Shown: one piece after another, positions 25,471-35,386 of the stretch
How positions within the stretch are numbered: position 1 is the stretch's first letter
Layout of the letters: each line of letters begins with the position of its first letter
From: JACCZR01 sp963844805
GTDB lineage: Bacteria > Actinomycetota > Thermoleophilia > Solirubrobacterales > Thermoleophilaceae
Direction of reading: 5' to 3'
Length of the DNA: 64,000 nucleotides
Assembly: GCA_963844805.1 (NCBI GenBank)
Contig: CAWJPU010000009.1
Coordinates: forward strand, 186,001-250,000
The notes under the pieces: generated by a model
What the model was told of the DNA's origin: nothing
Databases searched by the model: none
Seen by the model: the letters and a program-made list of their open reading frames with translations, nothing else
Program-made: the position numbers and the translations under genes

Positions 25471-26235
25471 TGACCGGGAACCAGGGACTCATCTGGCTCG
25501 CCCGGCGCGAGACGCTGCGGGTGTCGAAGCTGTGGACGCAGACGGTGCTGGCCCCGGTGGTCAGCTCGCTGCTGTTCATCCTCGTCTTCGGCCTCTCCCT
25601 GGGCGGCCGCATCCGCCAGGTCAGCGACGTGGACTACGAGGTGTTCATCGTCCCGGGCCTCGTCGCGATGGCGATGGTGCAGGCCGCCTTCGCCAACAAC
25701 GCCTCGACGATCTTCCAGGCCCGCTTCGACCGCTACGTCAACGACGTGCTGAGCGCGCCGATGCACCCGTGGCAGATCACCCTGGGCTACCTGGTCGGCG
25801 GCGTGGTGCGCGCGCTGGCCATCGGGGTCTCGCTGGCGGTGTGCGCGATCGTGCTGGTCGACGTTCCGGTGCGCGAGCCGCTCGCGCTCGCGGCCGCAGT
25901 GGCGCTCGTGCTGGTGCTGTTCAGTGCGCTGGGCACGGTGGTCGGGATCTACGCCGAGACCTGGGACCACACCACCTTCATCGCCAACATCGTGATCCTG
26001 CCGCTGGCTTTCGTGGGTGGCACGTTCTACTCCGTCGAGCTGCTCCCCTCGCCGTGGGAGGAGCTGTCGCACTTCAACCCGATCTTCTATCTGGTGAGCG
26101 CGGTGCGCTACGGCTTCCTCGGTGAAGCGGACGTCTCCATCTGGCTCGCCCTCGGCGGTGACCGCCGCCTTCGCGCTGCCCGCCTACCTGTGGGCGCAGT
26201 ACCTCTTCACCACGGGCAAGAAGCTCAAGGCCTGA
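25470..26235 (+). CDS. ABC-2 type exporter permease, frame broken near the end
   Basis: About 254 residues from ATG 25470 (GTG 25467 possible). Six hydrophobic segments, including VLAPVVSSLLFILVFGLSLG, VFIVPGLVAMAMVQAAFANN, LAIGVSLAVCAIVLVDVP and NIVILPLAFVGGTFYSVELL; the last, with its FxGGxFYSxxxLP pattern and FNPIFYLVSAVRYG, is diagnostic of ABC-2 permeases. An extra G near 26155 shifts the frame; corrected sequence ends VTAAFALPAYLWAQYLFTTG KKLKA with TGA at 26233-26235, overlapping the DedA start. Pairs with the ATPase upstream. Confidence 0.88.
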
Positions 26236-26852
26236 TGACGGCCACGCTGGGCGACGTCGTCCACGACGTCATCACCACGGCGGGATACCCGGGGCTGGCT
26301 CTGCTGGTCTGCGTCGAGCAGGTGTTCCCGCCGATCCCCTCGGAGGTCATCCTGCCGCTGGCCGGCTACTACGTGAACGAGGGCGACTTCAACTTCTTCG
26401 CCGCGCTTGCCGCCGCGACCGTCGGCGCGGCTGCCGGCTCCTTCGTCCTCTACGAGATCACGCGCCGCGGCGGGCGCCCCATGCTGCTGCGCCACGGTCA
26501 CATCTTCCGGCTTCGTGAGAAGGACCTCGACCGCGCCGACACCTGGTTCGCCCGCTACGGCGCGTGGCTGGTGCTGCTCGGCCGCCTCGTCCCGGGCGCC
26601 CGCAGCCTGGTCTCGGTGTCGGCGGGCCTCTCGGGCATGCCGCGGCTCGAGTTCGCCGCCCTGACCGTCGTCGGGTCGGCCCTCTGGAACGCCGCGCTCA
26701 TCGGGGCGGGCTGGGCACTGGGGAGCAGCTACGACGAGGTCGGCGAGGCGCTGGGGCCGGTGGGCACGGCGGTCGTCGTGGCGCTGCTGGTGGGCGCCGT
26801 GGCTGCCGCCATCTGGCGGTTCCGCCGCGGCGCCCTGCTCGACGACCAATGA
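26235..26852 (+). CDS. DedA-family membrane protein
   Basis: 205 residues from ATG 26235, intact. GLALLVCVEQVFPPIPSEVI holds the conserved E-x(3)PxPxE motif of the first re-entrant segment. FVLYEITRRGGRP, DRADTWFARYGAWLVLLGRL and VPGARSLVSVSAGLSGMPRL contain the F/Y-x-R-x(2)PG(A/V)R block that is characteristic of DedA/SNARE-associated proteins; two C-terminal helices follow. DedA proteins act in membrane homeostasis, and some flip undecaprenyl phosphate or phospholipids. Coupled by ATGA overlaps to the ABC permease before it and the DNA glycosylase after it, so it is mid-operon. Confidence 0.9.
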   Translation: MTATLGDVVHDVITTAGYPGLALLVCVEQVFPPIPSEVILPLAGYYVNEGDFNFFAALAAATVGAAAGSFVLYEITRRGGRPMLLRHGHIFRLREKDLDRADTWFARYGAWLVLLGRLVPGARSLVSVSAGLSGMPRLEFAALTVVGSALWNAALIGAGWALGSSYDEVGEALGPVGTAVVVALLVGAVAAAIWRFRRGALLDDQ

Positions 26853-27519
26853 GTCTGGCCGACGTGGAAGCGCGCATCGTCGAGTGCCGGCGCTGCCCGC
26901 GGCTGGTCGAGTGGCGCGAGCGGGTGGCGGCCGAGAAGCGGGCCGCGTTCCGGGACGAGGAGTACTGGGGCCGCCCGATCCCGGGCTTCGGCGATCCCGA
27001 GGCTGCCGTGTACGTGCTGGGCCTGGCGCCGGCCGCCCACGGCGCCAACCGCACCGGACGCGTGTTCACCGGCGACCGCTCGGGCGACTGGCTGTTCGCC
27101 GCCATGCACCGCACCGGCTTCGCCAACCAGCCAACCGCGTTACACCGCGGTGACGGCCTGCGGCTCACCGGGCTGTGGATCGCCGCCGCGGTGCGCTGTG
27201 CGCCGCCCGCCAACAAGCCCACTCCGCAGGAGCGCGAGAACTGCCTGCCCTACGCGCGCGCGGAACTGGACCTGCTGCGGCCCGCCGTGATCCTGTGCCT
27301 GGGCTCGTTCGCCTGGAACGCGGCCATGACCATGTTGCCCGAGGCTCCCCGGCCGAGGCCGCGCTTCGGCCACGGCGCCGAGCACCGGCCGGCCTCGGGG
27401 CCCGTGTTCTCCTGGCCTCCTTCCATCCCAGCCAGCAGAACACCTTCACCGGCAAGCTGACCGAGGCGATGACCGACTCCGTGCTGCTGCGCGCGCGGGA
27501 GCTGGCGGGCCTGCCCTAG
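26849..27519 (+). CDS. Uracil-DNA glycosylase, UdgB-like (family 5), frame broken once
   Basis: About 223 residues from ATG 26849. CRRCPRLVEWRERVA supplies two Fe-S Cys near the N-terminus. YVLGLAPAAHGANRTGRVFT is motif 1 (GLAPAxxGANRTGR), typical of family 5 (UdgB) rather than family 4. VRCAPPANKPTPQERENC carries the remaining Cys residues, LRPAVILCLGSFAWNA the central strand, and after a frame slip near 27395 LASFHPSQQNTFTGKLT is motif 2. UdgB excises uracil and some other deaminated bases, beginning base-excision repair. It is the last gene of a translationally coupled set with a membrane exporter and DedA, an odd place for a repair enzyme. Confidence 0.85.
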
Positions 27520-27827
27520 TAGCCCGGGATCTGCTTCTGGGCGTCCTTCTGGAGCTGCTCGCCCTTCTTCTGCAGGTCCTGGCCCTTCTGATTGGCCTTG
27601 TTCTGGAGGTCCTGCGCCTCCTTCGTCGGGTCGGCGCCCTTCCGCACGTCCTTGCGGACGTCCTCCGCCTCCTTGCGCAGGTCCTCTCCGGTCTTCTTCG
27701 CGTCGTTGCGGAGCTGCTCCGCCTGGTTCTGGGCGTCGTCAGTGCCCCCGCAGGCCGGCAACGCGACGGCTATGGCGGCGGTCGAGGCCAGGGCTAGCAG
27801 GCGGGTGCGAGTGCGAGTGGAGTCCAT
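27516..27827 (-). CDS. Small coiled-coil lipoprotein
   Basis: 103 residues. N-terminal MDSTRTRTRLLALASTAAIA then VALPACGG gives a lipobox (LPAC) for lipidation and membrane anchoring. The rest is highly charged and helical with a repeated E/Q-L-x-K/N-x-A-x-K pattern (EQLRNDAKKTGEDLRKEAED, LQNKANQKGQDLQKKGEQLQ), predicting a long coiled coil. No enzyme motif. It shares four bases with the convergent uracil glycosylase gene. Possible roles are structural or as an envelope spacer; unknown. Confidence 0.8.
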   Translation of the reverse strand: MDSTRTRTRLLALASTAAIAVALPACGGTDDAQNQAEQLRNDAKKTGEDLRKEAEDVRKDVRKGADPTKEAQDLQNKANQKGQDLQKKGEQLQKDAQKQIPGY

Positions 27828-27836
27828 GGGACCAGC

Positions 27837-28490
27837 CTAAGGGAGCTCGATGACTTCGCCTAGCTGCCGGTAGCCGGCGACCGTGGGGTGGATCTGGTCG
27901 TCGCTGACGTACCCGTCGCGCATCAGCCCCGGCTTGGCCGGGTCGGCCAGCGCCTCGTTGAACGCGATCAGCGGCACGTCCTCCTCCTCGCCGATCTGTG
28001 CGATCAGCTCGTTGAGGCGGCGCACCTTCGGCGTGTACTGGGGGTGGCCACCCGGCCACGGAACGAGGTCGGTGATCGCCACCTGCAGGCCGCGTTCCTT
28101 GCCGCGCCGGACCATCTTCCGCAGGTTGGCCGCGGCGCTCTCCGGGCTGCTGCCCTGGTTGAGGTCGTTGGCGCCCCCCTGCACGATCAGGACCTCCGCC
28201 CCCTTGGTGCACTCGTCGAAGCGCTGGGCGATCTCGTCGGTGCGCTGGCCGGAGACGCCGCAGTTGCGGAAGGACGCGTCGCCGAGCTTGCGTTCGGCCC
28301 AGTACTCGTATTGGCTCTTCTCGTCGGCACCGGTGCCGAGCGACTCGCGTGTCGCGGGATCCGGGTCCCACAACGGGGCGCCCGCGGTGATCGAGTCGCC
28401 GAGCGCGGTCACGCGCGTGCCGCCGTCGCCGCCCCCACCGGAATCGCCCCCGCCGCAGGCCGCCAGCGTGATCGCCAGCAGCCCCGCCAC
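27837..28490 (-). CDS. SGNH/GDSL-family lipoprotein hydrolase
   Basis: About 217 residues. TVAGLLAITLAACGGG is a lipoprotein-like N-terminus. RVTALGDSITAGAPLWDP is GDSL block I with the catalytic Ser, NCGVSGQRTDEIAQRF gives the block II Gly, LIVQGGANDLNQGSSP is block III (GxND), and VSDDQIHPTVAGYRQLGEVI is block V with the Asp and His of the triad. This is a secreted esterase or acylhydrolase that stays tethered to the membrane. A GTG at 28490 is used, but the signal would be very short; upstream in-frame codons add KR without a start, so a small frame error at the 5' end is possible. The divergent lhr gene starts only 18 bp away. Confidence 0.8.
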   Translation of the reverse strand: MAGLLAITLAACGGGDSGGGGDGGTRVTALGDSITAGAPLWDPDPATRESLGTGADEKSQYEYWAERKLGDASFRNCGVSGQRTDEIAQRFDECTKGAEVLIVQGGANDLNQGSSPESAAANLRKMVRRGKERGLQVAITDLVPWPGGHPQYTPKVRRLNELIAQIGEEEDVPLIAFNEALADPAKPGLMRDGYVSDDQIHPTVAGYRQLGEVIELP

Positions 28491-28508
28491 AGTACGTTTG
28501 TAGACCGC

Positions 28509-31500
28509 ATGACGCCCGATCCTCTCGCATCGTTCACTCCTTCGGTACGCGAGTGGTTTCGGCGTTCCTTCGAAGCGCCGACGCCCGCGCAGGCCGAGGC
28601 CTGGCCGGCCATCGCCAGCGGCCAGAACGTGCTGGTCTCCGCGCCCACGGGCTCGGGCAAGACGCTGGCCGCGTTCCTCTGGGGCCTGGACCGGCTGGTG
28701 GCCGATCCGGCCGAGGGCGAGAGGCGCACGCGGCTGGTCTACGTCTCGCCCCTGAAGGCCCTGTCGTACGACGTGGAGAAGAACCTGCGCGCGCCGCTCA
28801 AGGGCATCGGCCTGCAGGGTGACGTCACGGGGCACCCTTCGGCCGGGCATCGAGGTGGCCATCCGCACCGGGGACACGCCGCAGAAGGAACGCCAGCAGA
28901 TGCTGCGCCACCCGCCCGACGTGCTGATCACCACGCCGGAGTCGCTGTACCTCATGCTCACCTCCCGGGCGCGTGAGACGCTGTCGGAGGTCGAGGCGGT
29001 GATCGTGGACGAGATCCACGCCGTGGCCCAAACCAAGCGCGGCGCCCACCTCTCCCTTTCGCTCGAGCGCTTGGAGCATCAGTGCGGTGGCGGGCTGCAG
29101 CGCATCGGGCTGTCGGCCACGCAGCGCCCGCTGGAGGAGGTCGGGCGGTTCCTGGTCGGCGTGGGGCGTGCCTGCCGGATCGTCGACTCCGGCCGGCGCA
29201 AGCCGCTCGACGTGGAGATCCAGGTGCCGGTGGAGGACATGCGCGAGCCCGGCGCGCCACGACGTGACCGACCCCGCGCTACGGGGGCCAGGGCACCGCG
29301 GCCGGCGGCGGCGACCTGATCGGCATGGGGCCCGGGGAGGCCCAGGAGAGCGCCACCCGCCGCTCCATCTGGCCGGCGATCTATCCGCAGCTGCTCGAGC
29401 TGGTGCAGGATCACCGCTCGACGATCATCTTCGTCAACAACCGCCGTGGCGCCGAGCGCCTGGCGGTGCGCTTGAACGAGCTCGCGGGCGAGGACGGCGT
29501 CCCCGCGGAGATCGCTCGTGCGCACCACGGCTCGCTGGCCCGCGAGGAGCGCCTGGTGGTCGAGGACCTGCTCAAGTCGGGCGACCTGCCCTGCCTGGTG
29601 GCCACGAGCTCGCTGGAGCTGGGCATCGACATGGGCGCGGTGGACCTGGTGCTTCAGGTCGAGTCGCCCAAATCGGTGACCGCTGGGCTGCAGCGCATCG
29701 GCCGCGCCGGCCACGGCGTGGGCGAGGTGTCGAAGGGGCGCATCTTCCCCAAGTTCCGCGCCGACCTGCTCGAGTGCGCGGTGGTCACCCGCCGCATGCG
29801 CGACGGGGAGATCGAGCACACGGTCGTGCCGCGCAACCCGCTCGACGTGCTCGCGCAGCACGTGGTGGCCATGACCGCCGGCGGCGACGAGTGGCGCGCC
29901 GGCGAGCTGCACGAGCTGGTGCGCAAGGCCTACCCGTTCGCCGAGCTGAGCCGCGAGCTGCTGGACCAGGTGCTGGACATGCTCGATGGCCGCTACCCCT
30001 CCGAGGAGTTCTCCGAGCTGCGGCCACGGATCGTCTGGGACCGCGTGCACGACACCATCCGCGCTCGCAAGGGCGCGCTCCAGCTGGCGGTGACCAACGC
30101 CGGCACCATCCCCGACCGCGGCCTGTACGGCGTGCACCTGCCCGACGGCCGGCGCGTGGGCGAGCTGGACGAGGAGATGGTCTACGAGGCCCGCCCGGGC
30201 CAGACCTTCCTGCTGGGCGCGTCGACCTGGCGGATCGAGGAGATCACCCGAGACCGGGTGATGGTCTCGCCCGCCCCCGGCGCCCCGGGCGCCGTGCCGT
30301 TCTGGAAGCGGCGACGGCGTGGGCCGCCCCGCCGAGCTGGGCCGTGCCATCGGCGCCTTCGCCCGCGAGGCGGTGGACAAGAGCCCCGAGCAGCTGGCCG
30401 CCGAGAACGACCTGGACGAGCGCGCGGCCAAGAACCTCCTCACCTACCTGCGCGAGCAGCAGGAGGCCACGCGGGTGCTGCCCAGCGACCGCACCGTGGT
30501 GATCGAGCGCTTCCGCGACGAGATCGGCGACTGGCGGCTGTGCGTCCTCTCGCCGCTGGGCGGCCGGGTCCACGCCGCCTGGGCGCTGGCGCTGAGCGCC
30601 CGCGTCCGCGACGAGTTCGGCCTCGAGTCCGACGCCATCTGGTCGGACGACGGGATCATCGTCCACCTGCCCGACGCCGACGAGGCGCCCAGCTCGGACC
30701 TGGTGATGGTCGAGCCCGACGCCGTCGAGGACCTGGTGGTGCGCGAGCTGTCGTCCTCTGCCCTGTTCGGCGCGCGCTTCCGTGAGAACGCCGCCCGGGC
30801 TCTGCTCCTGCCGCGGGCCCGGCCCGGCAAGCGGACGCCGCTGTGGCAGCAGCGGCTCAAGGCGCAGTCGCTGCTGGAGGTGGCCAAGCGCTACGGCCAG
30901 TTCCCGATCGTGCTCGAGACCTACCGCGAGTGCCTGCGCGACGTGTTCGACCTGCCGGGCCTGCAGGAGCTGCTCCGCGGGCTGCACACGCGCGAGCTGT
31001 CGCTGGTCGAGGTGGAGACCCAGCGCGCCTCGCCGTTCGCCTCCTCGCTGCTGTTCGACTACGTCGCGACCTACATGTACGAGGGCGACACGCCGAACGC
31101 GGAGCGCCGCGCGGCCGCCCTCTCGCTGGACCGCGATCTGCTGCGCGAGCTGCTGGGCCAGGAGGAGCTGCGCGAGCTGATCGACCCCGCCGCATTGGAG
31201 GAGGTCGAGGCCGACCTCCAGCGCCTGAGCGAGCGCACCCAGGCCGCCAACGCCGACTCGCTGCACGACGTGCTGCGCGCCGTCGGCGACCTGACCGCCG
31301 AGGAGGCCGCGGCGCGCTGCCTGCCGGCGGTCTCCGCCGAGCGGATGCTGGAGGAGCTGGTGGGCGACCGCCGCGCCGCCCGCATGCGCATCGGCGGCGA
31401 GGAGCGCTACATGGCCTCCGAGGACGCCGGCCTGTACCGCGACGCCTTGGGTGCCGTGCCGCCGGGCGGCCTGCCCGAGGCCTTCCTCGCGGAGGTCGAG

Positions 31501-32972
31501 GAGCCCCTGACGCGCCTGGCGCGCCGATACGCGCGGACCCACGGTCCCTTCACCACCCGCGAGATCGGCGACCGCTACGGCGTGGACTTCGGCCCGGTGC
31601 TGCGCGAGCTCGAGCAGGCGGGGGACCTGGTGCGCGGAGAGCTGCGCCCGGGCGGCAGCCAGCGCGAGTGGTGCGACGCCGAGGTGCTGCGGCGCCTGCG
31701 CCGCGCCTCCCTGGCCAGCCTGCGCCGGGAGGTCGAGCCCGCCGAGCAGAAGGCGCTGGCCCGCTTCCTGCCCGCCTGGCAGGGCGTGGACGCCGCGCCG
31801 CCCGGCGGCGCCGGCGTGGACCGCCTGCGCGAGCAGCTGGTGCCGCTGCAGGGACTGGCGCTGTCGCCGGAGACCTGGGAGCGCGACGTGCTGCCGCGCC
31901 GCCTGGGGGCCTACTCACAGGCCTGGCTGGACAGCCTGTGCGCGAGCGGCGAGCTGGTGTGGGTCGGCGCGGGCTCGCTCGGGCGCTCCAGCGGCAAGGT
32001 CGCGCTGCTGTTCCGCGAGGACGCCCCGCTGCTGGGCCCGCCGCCGGTCAAGGGCGACGCTCCCGACGAGCCGCTTCACCACAGGCTGCGCGAGCGCCTG
32101 ACCAGCGGGCGCCGCGTTCTGGACCGACCTGCTGGCCGACGTCGAGGCCGAGCCCGCCGAGCTACAGGAGGCGCTGTGGGACCTGGTGTGGGCCGGCGAG
32201 GTGACCAACGACGCCTTCGCTCCGCTGCGCGCGCCGCGGCTGTCGCTCGCACGCCAGAACCGCAACGCGGGGCGGCGCTTCTCGCGCCGGCGGCGGCCCG
32301 GGCGCCCCTCAGCTCCAGGGCCGCTGGTCGCTGACCGAGCCGCTGTTCCGCGGCGCCCCCGGCCACAGCGCCCAGACCCGGGCCGTGGCCGAGGTGATGC
32401 TCGAGCGCTACGGAATCGTCACGCGCGAGGCCGTGCTGGCCGAGGGCATCCCCGGCGGGTTCGCATCGCTCTACGGCGAGCTGGCCAACCTGGAGACGCT
32501 CGGCACCGCCCGCCGGGGCTACTTCGTGGAGGGGCTGGGCGGCGCCCAGTTCGCCCTGCCCGCTGCGGTGGAGCGGCTGCGCGGCCTGCGCAGCGACGAG
32601 CCGGCCGGCCCGCTGGTGCTCGCCGCCACCGACCCCGCCAACCCCTACGGCGCGACGCTGCCCTGGCCCAAGCGCGAGGACTCCTCCCGCCGGCCCTCGC
32701 GGGTGCCGGGTGCGTACGTGGTGACGCGTCGACTCCGAGCCCGTGCTGTACGTGGAGCGGGGCGGCAAGGGGCTGCTGCCGCTGGGCGAGCCCGGACGAG
32801 CCTGCTGCGCGAGGCTCTGGAGGCGCTGGCCGACGCCGTGCGCCGCGGGCGTGTCCCGCGGCTGGGAATCGAGCGCTACGACGGCGAGCCGGTGGTGGGG
32901 TCGCCCGTGGGCGAGCTGCTGATGGAGCTCGGCTTCCGCCAGAGCCCGCGGAAACTGACTCTGAGCGCGTAA
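28509..32972 (+). CDS. lhr: Lhr-type large ATP-dependent helicase, frame broken about seven times
   Basis: A continuous product of about 1487 residues is recoverable. Helicase core: EAPTPAQAEAWPAIASGQNV (Q-like), VLVSAPTGSGKTLAAFLWGL (Walker A), VYVSPLKALSYDV, PDVLITTPESLYLMLTSRAR, AVIVDEIHAVAQTKRGAHLS (DEIH), LSATQRPLEEVGRFLVG; domain 2: IIFVNNRRGAERLAVRLNEL, CLVATSSLELGIDMGAVDLV and GLQRIGRAGHGVGE. A winged-helix domain and the Lhr-specific C-terminal region complete the roughly 1500-residue family length. Lhr unwinds RNA:DNA hybrids 3'-5'; in mycobacteria it belongs to a mitomycin-C-induced repair regulon. The frame changes near 28845, 29265, 30315, 32110, 32315, 32730 and 32795. Such density in one long conserved gene argues for sequence error. 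Confidence 0.85.
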
Positions 32973-33008
32973 CCCATTTGCGGTAGCCCGCGTTCGGGGT
33001 TAGCTTCG

Positions 33009-35386
33009 GTGCTCCCCTGGCGCGCGCGTCTCTACAAGCTCGGTGGGCTCTCCGCCCGCCACCACTGGGTGGTCATCGCCATCTGGCTGGTGCTCGCCGC
33101 CGGCCTGACCGTGGTGTCGCACTCGATCGGGCGGGACACCAGCGACAACCTGAGCATCCCGGGCTCCGGCGCCAACGCGGCGAAGAACGTGCTCAACGAC
33201 TCGCTGCCCCAGCAGGCCAACGGCACCAACCCGGTGGTGTTCAAGGCCAACAAGGGGACGCTCGACAGCGGAGCCAACAAGCAGGCGGTGGACCAGACGG
33301 TCGACTCGCTGAAGAAGGCGCCGCACGTGACCAAGGTCGTCAGCCCCTACGACGACAACGACGAGGCGCTGAGCAAGGACAAGACGATCGGCTACGCGTC
33401 GGTGACGATCGACCTCTCGGCGGCCGACCTCACCGAGGACGAGGCGAACGAGATCATCGACGCCACCGAGCCCGCGAAGAAGGCCGGGCTGGAGGTGGAG
33501 GAGGCCGGCTACCTCGGCCAGGCCGTCTCCAAGCCCCAGACCGAGAGCAGCGAGGCGATCGGCCTCGTGGCTGCGGTGATCATCCTCATGTTCGCCTTCG
33601 GCTCGGTCACGGCGGCGCTGCTGCCGATCGCCACGGCGATCATCGGCCTCGCCACCGGCCTGTCCCTCATCGGGTTCCTCGGCAAGCTGGTCGAGGTGCC
33701 GACCGTGGGCCCGACGCTGGCCACGATGATCGGGCTCGGCGTAGGGATCGACTACGCGCTGTTCATCGTCACGCGCCACAAGCAGGAGCTGCAGAAGGGC
33801 GTGGAGGTCCAGGAGTCGGTGGCGCGGGCGGTGGCCACCTCGGGCAGCGCCGTGCTGTTCGCCGGCGGCACGGTGGTGATCGCGCTCCTGTCCATGGCGG
33901 CCGCCCATATCCCGCTGGTCACGGCGCTCGGCTACACCGCCGCCGTGACGGTGTTGGTCGCGGTCACCGCCGCGCTCACGCTGCTGCCCGCGCTGCTCAG
34001 CGCGCTGGGCCCGCGGATCAACTCGCTGCCCGTGCACCTCGGAAAGGAGCACCCCGACGACAAGCAGCCCCACGGCTGGCGCCGCTGGGCCCGCGGCGTG
34101 TGCAACCACCCGTGGCCCGCCGCGATCGCCTCCACGGCCATCCTGCTCGTGCTGGCCATCCCCCTGCTGGACCTGCAGCTGGGTCAGACCGACGCGGGCA
34201 CCGACCCCAAGGACCAGACCACCCGCAAGGCCTACGACCTCCTGACCGACGGCTTCGGCCCGGGCGTCAACGGCCCGTTCCTGATCGCCGTGAAGCTCAA
34301 CCCGCCGGCCAAGGCCGACCAGAGCAACATCGACAAGGTCAACGACCAGCAGCAGAAGCTCGATCAACAGCAGCAGCAGGCGACCGAGCAGGCGGAGGCC
34401 CAGGGAGCGTCGCCCGCAGCAGGCCCAGCAGCAGGCCGAGCAGGAGACCGCCTCGCAGCAGCAGCAGCTCGACCACCAGAAGCAGCAGGCCGAGAACCCG
34501 GCCAGCGACCCGCGGCTGACGACGCTGACCAACGACCTCAAGAAGACAAGCGGAGTCAAGGAGGTCTCGGGCACCCAGCTGGACAGCAAGGGCGACGCCG
34601 GGGTGATCACGCTCATCCCGACCACGTCGCCCTCCGACGAGAAGACCGCCGACCTGGTCAACACCCTGCGCGACAAGACGATCCCGCCCGCCGAGAAGGG
34701 CGGCCTGACCGCCGACGTGGGCGGCCAGACGGCCGGCTACGTGGACCTGGCCGACCGCATCTCCTCGAAGCTGCCGCTGGTGATCCTGATCATCATCGGG
34801 CTCAGCTTCGTCCTGCTGCTGATCGCCTTCCGCTCGATCCTCCTGCCGCTCAAGGCCGCCTTCGTGAACCTGCTGTCGGTGGCCGCGGCCTACGGCGTGT
34901 TGACCGCCGTGTTCCAGAAGGGCTGGGGCGCGGAGCTGATCGGCCTGGACGGCGCCGGTGCCGATCCAGAGCTTCGTGCCGCTGTTCATGTTCGCGATCC
35001 TGTTCGGGCTCTCGATGGACTACGAGGTGTTCCTGCTCAGCCAGGTCAAGGAGCACTACGAGGAGGACGGCAACACCCACGACGCGGTGGTCGACGGGCT
35101 GGCCAACACCGGCCGGGTCATCACCTCCGCGGCGCTGATCATGGTGTTCGTCTTCTCCAGCTTCGTGCTCAACGGGGACCCCCAGGTCAAGCAGTTCGGG
35201 CTGGGAATGGCGGTGGCCATCGCGGTGGACTCGACCATCGTGCGCTGCCTGCTCGTGCCGGCGCTGATGGTGCTGATAGGCCGGGCGATCTGGTGGCTGC
35301 CGCACTGGCTCGACCGCGCGCTGCCGAAGATCAGCATCGAGGGCGAGGAGTTCCTGCGTGAGCGCCCCGATCCCGCTCAGCCGTGA
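33009..35386 (+). CDS. MMPL/RND-family lipid transporter with Gln-rich insertion, frame broken twice
   Basis: About 792 residues from GTG 33009. First helix WVVIAIWLVLAAGLTVVSHS, an extracytoplasmic domain, then helices containing LVAAVIILMFAFGSVTAALL, TLATMIGLGVGIDYALFIVT (the GxxxDY proton-relay motif of MMPL proteins) and LFAGGTVVIALLSMAAAHI. In the second half, FVLLLIAFRSILLPLKAAFV and LFGLSMDYEVFLLSQVKEHY repeat the pattern. The second extracytoplasmic domain contains an unusual Gln-rich stretch (QQQKLDQQQQQATEQAEAQ, QQAQQQAEQETASQQQQLDH), likely a coiled coil. Frame slips occur near 34405 and 34955. MMPL proteins export lipids or siderophores by proton motive force. The acyltransferase gene overlaps its 3' end by 29 bp. 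Confidence 0.85.

Noticed and set aside
27516..28490. Toxin-antitoxin-like pair of small lipoproteins
   Set aside because: One is a coiled-coil lipoprotein and the other a GDSL hydrolase; neither size nor motifs fit a toxin or antitoxin.
28509..32972. Programmed ribosomal frameshifting in lhr
   Set aside because: About seven slips at unrelated sequences in one gene cannot all be programmed; sequence error is simpler.
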